Part shown: positions 46,028 through 53,542 of the stretch, piece by piece
Position numbering within the stretch: position 1 is the stretch's first letter
Layout of the letters: each line of letters opens with the position of its first letter
NCBI RefSeq assembly: GCF_000226565.1
Contig: NC_016041.1
Coordinates: forward strand, 2,604,001-2,668,000
Length of the DNA: 64,000 bases
Direction of reading: 5' to 3'
Origin: Glaciecola nitratireducens FR1064
Lineage (GTDB): Bacteria; Pseudomonadota; Gammaproteobacteria; Enterobacterales; Alteromonadaceae
Position numbers and translations under genes: made by a program
The notes under the pieces: model-generated
The model's input: the letters and a program-made list of their open reading frames with translations, nothing else
Told to the model about the DNA's origin: nothing
Databases searched by the model: none

Positions 46028-46867
46028 TTAAGCCAATAACGACAGTGCAGCTTGCGGTCTTTGATTGGCCTGACTCAATACCGAAATTGAAGCCTGCTGA
46101 ATAATCTGATTTCGCGTTAGGTCTGCGGTTTCAGCTGCAAAATCAGTGTCACGAATTTGGCTTCTTGCACCGGCTAAATTCTCAGCAATATTAGTTAAGT
46201 TTCGAATAGTCGACTGAAAGCGGTTTTGCAAAGCGCCCAAGTCAGCTCTTACGTTACCTACAGCAGAAATAGCGGTGTCGATACTTGCCAAGGCTGCAGA
46301 TGCCTCGCCAAAAGTTTCAACAGATAGCGAACCAATCCCCAATCCAGTGGCACTAAATCCTGTACCCCCAACTATTTTCGATGCTGATAAATTCACACTG
46401 ATCGTTTGACCACTGTTTGCACCAACCAAGAACGCTGCAGAATACGATGCGTCTAAGATATTCAGGTTGTTGAATTTAGTGTCCGTTGCAATTCGAGAAA
46501 TCTCAGTTTTTAACGCAGCCACTTCTTTTTGCAGGGCAACACGATCGGCTGATGAATTTATACCGTTTTGTGATTGCACCGCCAGTTGGCGGATACGCTG
46601 CAGAGAGTTAGTCGTTTCTGCCAATGCGCCCTCTGCAGTTTGGGTTATCGAAATTGCATCATTAGAGTTTCGTACAGCTTGATTCAACCCTTGCAGTTGA
46701 CTCGTAAGGCGATCTGAAATTTGCAGGCCAGCGGCATCGTCCGACGCACTGTTAATTCTGAAACCCGAAGACAAGCGCTCAAATGACTTATTCAGTGCCT
46801 GGCTTGATTCCGAAAGTTGTCTTTGCGCATTTAACGCAGATGAATTGGTGTTTACAAATAATGACAT
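46028..46867 (-). CDS. flagellin (type A paralogue 1)
   Basis: A filament subunit of 279 residues. The N-terminal D0/D1 (SLFVNTNSSALNAQRQL, LSSGFRINSASDDAAGLQI) and C-terminal D1/D0 (GARSQIRDTDFAAETADLT, ISVLSQANQRPQAALSLLA) are intact, with a short central segment. The start at 46867 has GGAGGT immediately upstream. It closely matches the flagellin at 50783 (for example EISRIATDTKFNN and GFSATGLGIG). It has a near-perfect sigma-28 promoter 200 bp upstream, and a hairpin leader. Ser/Thr residues in the central domain are candidate glycosylation sites. Confidence 0.95.
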   Translation of the reverse strand: MSLFVNTNSSALNAQRQLSESSQALNKSFERLSSGFRINSASDDAAGLQISDRLTSQLQGLNQAVRNSNDAISITQTAEGALAETTNSLQRIRQLAVQSQNGINSSADRVALQKEVAALKTEISRIATDTKFNNLNILDASYSAAFLVGANSGQTISVNLSASKIVGGTGFSATGLGIGSLSVETFGEASAALASIDTAISAVGNVRADLGALQNRFQSTIRNLTNIAENLAGARSQIRDTDFAAETADLTRNQIIQQASISVLSQANQRPQAALSLLA

Positions 46868-46976
46868 ACTACCTCCAATCAAAAAAATCGTATGTGCAAA
46901 GCTCTTTATTAAAATTTCTATTCAAAATTCATCTTCAAAGCGCTTAATCAAACTCATTTTTTAAATCTATTTTTAT

Positions 46977-47005
46977 GCTAACTTGGTTCACTAGGCCAAG
47001 TTAGC
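46977..47005 (-). promoter_or_regulatory. hairpin in flagellin leader
   Basis: A perfect 10 bp stem (GCTAACTTGG / CCAAGTTAGC) with a 9 base loop lies in the leader between the sigma-28 promoter and the flagellin ATG. No T run follows, so it may influence mRNA stability or translation and not end transcription. Confidence 0.55.
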
Positions 47006-47069
47006 AACCTCATCGTCTAGCTGGTTCGACATCAAACCAAAAAAACGTTAAATTACCCCTCGACTAACT

Positions 47070-47096
47070 GTATCGGCGAAAACTATAGAACCTTTA
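47070..47096 (-). promoter_or_regulatory. sigma-28 promoter of the flagellin at 46028
   Basis: On the minus strand TAAA, 15 bases, then GCCGATAC fits the FliA consensus TAAA-N15-GCCGATAA with one mismatch. The leader to the ATG is about 195 bp. Confidence 0.9.
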
Positions 47097-47212
47097 GTCA
47101 TTATTTTAAAAAAATTAAATTAAATGATTAGTTGTTGAAAAATAAGTTTTTTTTGAATAAAAAAACCCTGGATTTATTGACATAAACCGCTGCATTAAGG
47201 AATAAAAATTCT

Positions 47213-47515
47213 TTGGAATACCTCATTTCACTCAGTATCTTTGGTTATTTTTGTCTGTGTTTGTATTCTTATTACGTGCTGAAAAGTGAGACGGCCACAC
47301 ACCAAAAGCACTTTCGCATGGCTGTTACTTGGGGAGTAGTATTAACGCTGTTCGGAATATTCAGCGCTATATTTATAATGGTGGCTTTATTTAGCATGAT
47401 TACGAAGGAATGGGATAGCGGCTTTTTGCTGACAAAAATTCCCGTATTTCTAGGTACTTATATCTCATTTTATATATTCAAAAAATATAAGAAACGATAC
47501 AAAGAGAGTGCATAA
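47213..47515 (+). CDS. small membrane protein, unknown (100 aa)
   Basis: A plus-strand frame with a TTG start and AAGGA about 11 bases before it. The product has two or three hydrophobic helices (about 3-23, 36-62 and 75-90) and a basic C-terminal tail KKYKKRYKESA. I recognise no family. It is the only protein-sized plus-strand reading frame in the flagellin array and lies immediately before a sigma-54-like promoter of the same direction. Codon use is AT-rich. It could be a real small gene or an inserted relic. Confidence 0.5.
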   Translation: MEYLISLSIFGYFCLCLYSYYVLKSETATHQKHFRMAVTWGVVLTLFGIFSAIFIMVALFSMITKEWDSGFLLTKIPVFLGTYISFYIFKKYKKRYKESA

Positions 47516-47560
47516 CAACGTAGTCATTAATGCAAATGAAAAAATCATCTATCATTTAGT

Positions 47561-47576
47561 TGGCACGGTCCATGCT
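47561..47576 (+). promoter_or_regulatory. sigma-54 promoter reading against the flagellins
   Basis: TGGCACGGTCCATGCT on the plus strand fits the RpoN consensus with exact GG/GC spacing. Downstream on the plus strand is no ORF for about 600 bp, so the transcript, if made, would be non-coding and antisense in direction to the flagellin genes. Confidence 0.7.
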
Positions 47577-47633
47577 TAGTAACGGGTGTCGAAGTGAAAA
47601 CTAATATGTTGTTAAGACAACGTATTGGGAAGG

Positions 47634-47664
47634 AAAAAAGGTCGAGCCATAGGGCGGCCCGACC
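47634..47664 (-). terminator. Rho-independent terminator in the flagellin spacer
   Basis: A 9 bp stem (GGTCGAGCC / GGCCCGACC with one G-U pair) and seven-base loop are followed by six T residues on the minus strand. It lies about 550 bp beyond the stop of the flagellin at 48215, so it ends either a very long 3' untranslated region or a separate small RNA. Confidence 0.8.
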
Positions 47665-47703
47665 AACTTGCTCACGTTAGGAGTTGGAGCAAAGCAGTTT
47701 CGT

Positions 47704-47740
47704 CGGCTTGCAGGATTGTAGAACAAGTTACTGGCCTCTC
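47704..47740 (-). other. flagellin-leader-like relic
   Basis: The plus-strand sequence CGGCTTGC..TTGTAGAACAA..TACTGGC.TCTC recurs in the same order and direction in the leader of the flagellin at 50783 (51649-51742), there with two extra internal stretches. No flagellin frame follows here, which suggests a lost paralogue or a recombination scar. Confidence 0.5.
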
Positions 47741-48214
47741 AACCTAAACTTCTATACTCTCAGTCTTGTAAGTCGACATTTTACTTGGTACATGTCGCAA
47801 TTTTGAGTCCGATTCAGTCGTGTAGTATAGCCCTTTTGGCGTACACGTGCGTTATATTATTTTATTCCTAGCTTGCCTTTCGGCTGCCATCCTTGGCAAT
47901 ATAAGCCTCTCAACGCTTTCCAATTAACTAAATCTTTTTAATATATTGGCTTATCAATGTTTATCCGCTATTCAATTTTTTTGTTCGATAGCCTCAACGT
48001 TGTGCTTTACGTTAAGGGCGCAGCGAGCAATTTAATTTGACGGTATTACTATATTAGTTACTTTTCAGTGACAATAAATTGCCGTTTCGGAAAATCATTG
48101 CCGCCGTGCATTATATTACCGCTGCTCGCACTGCGAATCTGACTAAGAATCGACTTACCATCAGTAAACAAAGTAATTCAAACATCAATATCACCTCTTA
48201 GTCTTCGCTGCTAA

Positions 48215-49045
48215 TTAGCCCTGAAGAAGGCTCAATGCCGCTTGTGGGCGCTGGTTAGCCTGAGATAATATCGTTGTGCTTGCCTGCTGAATAATCTGTG
48301 CACGAGTCAATTCGGATGTTTCTTTAGCAAAATCTGTATCTCGTATTTGCGATCTAGCTGCTGATACGTTTTCAGAAATATTAGCTAAGTTTCGAATTGT
48401 TGACTGAAAGCGGTTTTGAATCGCACCCAAGTCTGCTCGCTTGTCATCAATAACTTCTATCGCTAAGTCTATTTGCGCTAGCGCTCTGGATGCGTCGGCC
48501 GGTGTAGCTACACTGAGAGTAGAACTGCCAAATAACCCCAAAGTACCGAATCCGCCAGCACGAGATATATTAACGTTGATCGTCTGACCGGCGTTTGCAC
48601 CCACAAGGAAAGCAGATGAAAAATTCCCTGATAGCACGTTAACACCAGCAAACTGCGTTGTAGTTGTAACTCGACTCATTTCTAATTTCAACGCAGAAAC
48701 TTCTTTTTGCAGCGCTAGACGGTCAGATGTATCGTTAATACCATTTTGAGACTGGATAGCCAGCACTCGAATACGTTGCAATGCGTTCGTTGTTTCTTGC
48801 AGCGCGCCCTCAACGGTTTGCGCTAATGAAATACCGTCATTGGCATTTCTAACAGCCTGGTCGAGACCTTGAATTTGCGATGTCATTCGATCTACGATTT
48901 GTAGTCCTGCAGCATCGTCTTTGGCACTATTGATTCGAAAGCCCGAAGACAATCTCTCAAAAGAGGTATTTAAACTAGATGAAGTATTAAGTAGTTGTCT
49001 TTGTGCATTTAATGCAGACACATTGGTATTTACGAATAAACTCAT
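48215..49045 (-). CDS. flagellin (type B paralogue 1)
   Basis: A 276-residue filament subunit with intact terminal domains (SLFVNTNVSALNAQRQLLN; ARSQIRDTDFAKETSELT; STTILSQANQRPQAALSLLQ). Its middle shares VTTTTQFAGVNVLSGNFSSAF with the flagellin at 49437 and differs from the type A pair. The ATG at 49045 is preceded by TAGGAG. A weaker sigma-28 motif lies about 80 bp upstream at 49123-49149. The 3' side has about 550 bp before the nearest terminator. Confidence 0.95.
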   Translation of the reverse strand: MSLFVNTNVSALNAQRQLLNTSSSLNTSFERLSSGFRINSAKDDAAGLQIVDRMTSQIQGLDQAVRNANDGISLAQTVEGALQETTNALQRIRVLAIQSQNGINDTSDRLALQKEVSALKLEMSRVTTTTQFAGVNVLSGNFSSAFLVGANAGQTINVNISRAGGFGTLGLFGSSTLSVATPADASRALAQIDLAIEVIDDKRADLGAIQNRFQSTIRNLANISENVSAARSQIRDTDFAKETSELTRAQIIQQASTTILSQANQRPQAALSLLQG

Positions 49046-49122
49046 GATAATCTCCTAACGATTTTCAAATTTTCAGTTTTTAATAATTAAGCGCATTTAT
49101 TATTATTTTTACGCATTTTTCA

Positions 49123-49149
49123 TTTTTGGCACACTTGGTGCATTATTTA
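49123..49149 (-). promoter_or_regulatory. weak sigma-28 promoter of the flagellin at 48215
   Basis: The minus strand reads TAAA-N15-GCCAAAAA, six of eight matches in the -10 element. It overlaps a sigma-54-like motif on the plus strand (49126-49141, TGGCACACTTGGTGCA). Confidence 0.55.
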
Positions 49150-49230
49150 AGTCGAGTCATGGACTGACTTATTTTCATCAAGCAATCACTCGCCTGATGA
49201 TGCAATTGCTGTAACAGAGCGAAAGCTCTT

Positions 49231-49303
49231 GCTGACGGACAGGTATGGTGGCCCAGACCTCTATACCTCTCACTACCTCCTGGCATCATTCCTGTCAGTC
49301 AGC
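49231..49303. other. long hairpin with conserved 21 bp core (copy B)
   Basis: Arms GCTGACGGACAGG (49231-49243) and CCTGTCAGTCAGC (49291-49303) pair at 12 of 13 positions. The loop contains ACTACCTCCTGGCATCATTCC (49272-49292), which recurs with one change at 50739-50759, also within a hairpin just beyond a flagellin stop. A small AGAGC-GAAA-GCTCT hairpin precedes it. Confidence 0.6.
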
Positions 49304-49436
49304 AGTTCCCAATTGCTTAGGAAAATCGGTATTTCAGTATTTTTCACCCACACTCGTTTCTCACAAATGTGCCTATCCATCTTTTATAATCTTTTCGTTT
49401 ACCGTCTATTAAGCGCTTAATGGCTATGGTAAAAGC

Positions 49437-50264
49437 TTACTGCAATAGCTGCAGTGCCTGTTGTGCTCTCTGATTAGCTTGACCAAGCACAGTTACACTG
49501 GCTTCTTGGCTAATCTGCAAACGCGTTAACACAGCGGTTTCTTCAGCGAAATCAGTATCTTTGATACGTGACCTAGCTTGTGATGCGTTTTCAGCAACTT
49601 CGGCCAAATTGCGCACACTTGATTGAAAACGGTTTTGCAATGCGCCTAACTCGGCACGCTTTGAATCAATCATCGAAATTGCTGTATCCATAAAGCTTAC
49701 GGCAGCGGAAGCAAGTCCTGCGTTTGCTACTGAGATCTCATCGTTGCCAAAAAGACCTTTAGTGCTAAATCCGCCCTGGCGGGACAAATTGATGGCAATG
49801 AACTGCCCAGAATTTGCGCCGACCAAAAATATGGACGAAAAATTGCCGCTAAGAATGTCAACACCTGCAAATTGTGTCGTCGACGAAACACGGTCGATTT
49901 CAGATTTCAATGCGGACACTTCTTTTTGTAATGCATTTCTATCGTTGGCGGAATTAATTCCGTTTTGGGATTGGATCGCCAGTACTCTAATACGTTGTAA
50001 TGCGTTGGTAATTTCTTGCATCGCGCCTTCGGCGGTTTGTGCAAGTGAAATACCATCATTTGCGTTGCGTACAGCTTGATTCAATCCGTTCACTTGAGTT
50101 GAGATGAGGTCGCTAATTTGTTGACCTGCAGCATCATCTTTTGAACTGTTGATTCTAAAACCAGATGATAAACGTTCATATGCCGTGTCGAGGCGAGTTG
50201 AACTTGTAAAAATCTGGCGCTGTGCTTGCAATGCAGACACATTCGTACTAACGAATAGACTCAC
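49437..50264 (-). CDS. flagellin (type B paralogue 2)
   Basis: A 275-residue flagellin with complete terminal domains (SLFVSTNVSALQAQRQIFT; ARSRIKDTDFAEETAVLT). The middle pairs it with the flagellin at 48215 (VSSTTQFAGVDILSGNFSSIF). It starts with GTG at 50264, unusual here as the other array flagellins use ATG, with TAGGAG just upstream. Its C-terminus ends ANQRAQQALQLLQ. A sigma-28 motif about 245 bp upstream gives it the longest leader of the set. Confidence 0.95.
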   Translation of the reverse strand: MSLFVSTNVSALQAQRQIFTSSTRLDTAYERLSSGFRINSSKDDAAGQQISDLISTQVNGLNQAVRNANDGISLAQTAEGAMQEITNALQRIRVLAIQSQNGINSANDRNALQKEVSALKSEIDRVSSTTQFAGVDILSGNFSSIFLVGANSGQFIAINLSRQGGFSTKGLFGNDEISVANAGLASAAVSFMDTAISMIDSKRAELGALQNRFQSSVRNLAEVAENASQARSRIKDTDFAEETAVLTRLQISQEASVTVLGQANQRAQQALQLLQ

Positions 50265-50510
50265 GATTTTCTCCTAACGATTTATTTGTGTTGAATGGCC
50301 AACCTCTTTGGGTCATTGCTCATTCAGCATTTCGTTTTTTCAGCCTCAATGATTATTATTGTTTTTATGTCTTTCGACTTTCATTGAATCATGTGTTGTC
50401 GCTCTTTGGCGTTTAACATCATGTTGCTGTATGTCACTTCGCTTTATGTTGCTTAGCTTGGTAACGATAAGCGAGAGTATTTATTGTTTTTATCTCCCTG
50501 CTTGAAATAC
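50265..50510 (-). other. leader region of the flagellin at 49437
   Basis: About 245 bp between the sigma-28 promoter and the GTG, with no reading frame. A TGAATG/CATTCA stem enclosing about 25 bases near 50295-50335 may form a hairpin; otherwise I see only AT-rich sequence. Confidence 0.5.
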
Positions 50511-50538
50511 TTATCGTGCAGATACGCGAAAACCTTTA
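50511..50538 (-). promoter_or_regulatory. sigma-28 promoter of the flagellin at 49437
   Basis: The minus strand shows TAAA, 16 bases, CACGATAA. The -10 matches GCCGATAA at six of eight positions and the spacer is one base long of ideal. The distance to the GTG start is about 245 bp. Confidence 0.65.
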
Positions 50539-50645
50539 GTCATTACACTAAATAATTTCTAAAAGAATATGGGGCTGGAGCTATCTAAACTTATAATTCT
50601 TATTAATATCAGTTAGTTAAGCTAACAAAAAACGACAATAATAAA

Positions 50646-50678
50646 TTAAAAAAATAAGCGGCCAGGCAATGCCTGGCC
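50646..50678 (-). terminator. Rho-independent terminator after the flagellin at 50783
   Basis: The stem GGCCAGGC/GCCTGGCC (50660-50667, 50671-50678) is followed on the minus strand by GCTTATTTTTTT. It lies about 105 bp beyond the stop. Confidence 0.85.
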
Positions 50679-50715
50679 TATCGCTCTGGTATACTGAGAG
50701 TGAGCGGACTCTCTG

Positions 50716-50767
50716 CTGTTTGGATTGTGTCGCAAGATACTACCTCCTGGCTTCATTCCCCAAACAG
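50716..50767. other. hairpin with conserved 21 bp core (copy A)
   Basis: Arms CTGTTTGG (50716-50723) and CCAAACAG (50760-50767) enclose ACTACCTCCTGGCTTCATTCC (50739-50759), the core shared with 49272-49292. It lies 16-67 bp beyond the flagellin stop and before the terminator. Confidence 0.55.
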
Positions 50768-50782
50768 TAGGGTCAGTCAGAC

Positions 50783-51622
50783 TTAACCAAGAAGCTGAAG
50801 AGCGGCCTGAGGACGCTGATTAGCCTGTGATAGTATGGTTGTGCTAGCCTGTTGAATGATCTGATTACGTGTCAACTCAGCCGTTTCAGACGCAAAATCT
50901 GTATCACGGATCTGGGATCTTGCGCCAGACACGTTCTCAGAGATATTAGTCAAGTTACGGATAGTTGATTGGAATCGGTTGGTTAATGCACCTAGGTCAG
51001 CTCTTGCGCCACCTATAGAGGAAATAGCGTTGTCAATTGCTACTAGGGCAGCAGAAGCGTCACCAAAGGTTTCTACTGACAATTCACCAATGCCTAAGCC
51101 TGTTGCCGAAAATCCATTGATACCCGGAAGATTGGCACCAGATAGGTTCACAGAGATAGTTTGACCACTGTTTGCACCTACTAAGAACGCAGCTGAGAAG
51201 TTGTTAGTCAACAAGTCAACTTTGTTAAATTGGGTGTCAGTAGCAATTCTTGAAATCTCAGTTTTAAGTGCAGCAACCTCTTTTTGAAGTGCAAGTCGGT
51301 CAGCAGAAGAGTTAATACCATTCTGTGACTGAACTGCTAATTGACGGATTCTTTGTAACGAATTCGTTGTTTCAGACAAAGCGCCTTCAGCAGTTTGCGT
51401 TAACGAAATCGCATCATTCGCGTTTCGAACGGCTTGGTTCAAGCCATTGATTTGCGTAGTCATACGATCCGAAATTTGCAAACCTGCAGCATCATCTGAA
51501 GCACGGTTGATACGGAAACCCGAAGATAAACGTTCGAATGAAGTATTCAAACTGTTTGATGAACTCATTAATTGACGCTGAGCATTCAACGCCGATTGGT
51601 TTGTATTTACGAACAAGGACAT
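50783..51622 (-). CDS. flagellin (type A paralogue 2)
   Basis: A 279-residue filament subunit with intact terminal domains (SLFVNTNQSALNAQRQLMS; ARSQIRDTDFASETAELT; QRPQAALQLLG). It is the closest relative of the flagellin at 46028 (EISRIATDTQFNK, GFSATGLGIGELSVETFG). ATG at 51622 follows AGGAGAG. A strong sigma-28 promoter about 130 bp upstream, a strong ribosome site and a canonical terminator suggest that this is the main filament gene; that is inference. Confidence 0.95.
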   Translation of the reverse strand: MSLFVNTNQSALNAQRQLMSSSNSLNTSFERLSSGFRINRASDDAAGLQISDRMTTQINGLNQAVRNANDAISLTQTAEGALSETTNSLQRIRQLAVQSQNGINSSADRLALQKEVAALKTEISRIATDTQFNKVDLLTNNFSAAFLVGANSGQTISVNLSGANLPGINGFSATGLGIGELSVETFGDASAALVAIDNAISSIGGARADLGALTNRFQSTIRNLTNISENVSGARSQIRDTDFASETAELTRNQIIQQASTTILSQANQRPQAALQLLG

Positions 51623-51750
51623 AAGTCTCTCCTACACTCTCAGTCCAGCGGCTTGCTGGTCGCCGGACGTGACTCCGGTGGTTTAATAACTACTTGTAGA
51701 ACAATAACTATCCAAATGATAAGTTAATGTACTGGCTCTCTCGTTAATGT

Positions 51751-51777
51751 TTATCGACAAGCATTTCATTCCCTTTA
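51751..51777 (-). promoter_or_regulatory. sigma-28 promoter of the flagellin at 50783
   Basis: The minus strand shows TAAA-N15-GTCGATAA, one mismatch in the -10 element and exact spacing. The leader to the ATG is about 130 bp and contains a CCGGAGTCACGTCCGG hairpin and the TTGTTCTACAA palindrome shared with 47.7 kb. Confidence 0.88.
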
Positions 51778-51892
51778 ACTAAAAAGTGCTTTTTTTCTAT
51801 GGTAGCGGCAAATAGTTGCCGCCCTAGTACTTAAGAATGGCCGTTGTAACGATAAATAACCTATTAAAAACAGAACACTACGAGCATTAAGA

Positions 51893-52972
51893 ATGAGAAT
51901 AAATTGGTTGAAAAAAATTTATAATAAAGATCAGCATGATGCCTTCACTGATTTAAATCGTGTAGATAATCAACTCTTAGTTTGTTTTCGCCGAGCAACT
52001 GACCACCACAGCAGTGATGGTAGAATCGTTTTACAAAAGCTTAACCTGCAGGGTCGATTCATTAGTCAAAGTATATTTAATATATTAAACAGTGACTTGC
52101 GGGACCCTAAGATATATGTGTTGCATGACAAAAGCCTAATAATGACCGCTTACGCGCGGGAAACAGTGCGCGATGCAGACGGTAATGAAAGAACGATTAG
52201 TCAAAACACTTATTGGCGAGGCACTCATTCAAACTGCGCCGACAGTATAAATTGGCAGCACCAAGGATTTTTTGCAGAACCCTTTCACTGGTGCTGGCGC
52301 TTAAGCTGGCATGAGCAACACGTTTATAGTCTGGCGTATGAACGAAGAACGGAAAACCTGTATTTATATCACGGGGCTAATTTGAGCGTGTTCACCGCTT
52401 TCGAACGCCCCGTGTTATCTAAAGTTGAACACGGCTTTGGCTACCCGAATGAAAGCGACCTCTGTTTTACTAATAAAAGCTCGCACGTTCAGGCTACTGC
52501 GATAGTTCGCCGAGATGCAGATACATTCACCACAAAACTCGGGAAGAGTGTTACTCCATTTGAGAAGTGGCATTGGCAAGATCTACCTATTTACTTAGCA
52601 AGCCCTCGAATTTTGGCTATTAACAACGACGAGTTTATCATTGCTGCGCGGTATGAACACGGAGCGTTAACTCAACCCTCGCCATTACAAAAACAAGCTC
52701 TTGATTACTATGCTAGCGGCAATGAGAGACTAGACTATTTTGATGATGAATTAAAAACGGGTTTGTTTGCATTAGACAGAGAAACCGAGAAACTTTCATT
52801 TTTATTAGCACTGCCGAGTGCTGACGACAATGGCTACCCTGGTGTTGTTCTTGACGATGCAAGCCCCAACGGAACGCTGGGTCTATGGATTAGTTATTAT
52901 TCAACACCTGAAAAGGGAAAAACTCAGGTTTATGTTGCATACGTCGATAATTTACAACGAACGCTTGTTTAA
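51893..52972 (+). CDS. sialidase-like beta-propeller protein, putative
   Basis: The 359-residue plus-strand product has no signal peptide. It shows repeated strands and motifs seen in glycoside-hydrolase/sialidase beta-propellers (LVCFRRATDHHSSDGRI, DPKIYVLHDKSLIM, SPRILAINNDEFIIAARY, GLWISYYSTPEKGKTQV). Several Arg residues could form the sialidase triad, but I cannot assign them. Enzymes of this type cleave sialic or nonulosonic acids; its location beside flagellins that probably carry pseudaminic acid makes that appealing but unproven. It is oriented opposite to the flagellar genes and starts about 270 bp from the nearest flagellin. Confidence 0.6.
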   Translation: MRINWLKKIYNKDQHDAFTDLNRVDNQLLVCFRRATDHHSSDGRIVLQKLNLQGRFISQSIFNILNSDLRDPKIYVLHDKSLIMTAYARETVRDADGNERTISQNTYWRGTHSNCADSINWQHQGFFAEPFHWCWRLSWHEQHVYSLAYERRTENLYLYHGANLSVFTAFERPVLSKVEHGFGYPNESDLCFTNKSSHVQATAIVRRDADTFTTKLGKSVTPFEKWHWQDLPIYLASPRILAINNDEFIIAARYEHGALTQPSPLQKQALDYYASGNERLDYFDDELKTGLFALDRETEKLSFLLALPSADDNGYPGVVLDDASPNGTLGLWISYYSTPEKGKTQVYVAYVDNLQRTLV

Positions 52973-53033
52973 AATTTTTATTAACACAGCGGTATTGAGA
53001 TGAAAGTATTCCTGAAAAAATTCGGTCGAATAA

Positions 53034-53540
53034 ATGGCGCGTAATCTTAATTACCTACGACGCACGGAATTCAAATATTATCGATACGATAACTTTGCTG
53101 ATCCCAATGCGGTGAATAGTCAACGCCTTTATGCATGGCGGACTAAATTCCATTCGCTAGCATTAAATCATAAAGTAAACAAAAACTGGCAAGTAAAAAG
53201 TCAATTACTGCATGGTTCGACCTTGATGGGAAATAACTTTGTGCATGTCGACTATACTGCTGGATTTTTGCAAAGCACTTATGCGGTATCGGCAACAAGT
53301 AAAATAACAGCGCGAATTGATGTTTTTGATGTGAGTGAGCGCGATGATATTCCAGAAGATATGAATAACAGTTTTGGCCATGCAATAACGCTGAACTATC
53401 AGTACAACATTAATCAACAATGGCGAATTGGGAGTGAAATTCACCTCAATAAAAACACCACATTGAACAGAGGCTCCCTTGGCGTATTGCCACAGCAACA
53501 CGAAAGACAATGGCTGTTTATCGCCGACTATCGATTTTAG
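53034..53540 (+). pseudogene. C-terminal fragment of an outer-membrane porin-like barrel
   Basis: The 168-residue frame has alternating beta strands (YAWRTKFHSLALNHKV, ITARIDVFDVSERDD, AITLNYQYNINQQWRIGSEI) and ends WLFIADYRF with the terminal Phe used by the Bam machine. There is no signal peptide, the frame is closed by an in-frame TAA directly before the ATG, and a separate 14-codon frame overlaps it. It therefore looks like the 3' part of a roughly 400-residue porin whose 5' end was lost. It might be expressed as an orphan but could not reach the outer membrane. Confidence 0.65.
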
Positions 53541-53542
53541 GT

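Larger units (their letters stand above)
47516..48214. other. 699 bp spacer in the flagellin array
   Basis: No credible protein-coding frame. It contains a plus-strand sigma-54-like promoter (47561-47576), a strong minus-strand terminator (47634-47664), a stretch matching the leader of the flagellin at 50783 (47704-47740), and AT-rich sequence from about 47860 to 48100 in which I see nothing specific. Confidence 0.7.

Noticed and set aside
47213-47515. Calling the 100-residue plus-strand frame a flagellar gene
   Set aside because: No flagellar motif is visible; it is listed only as a possible small membrane protein.
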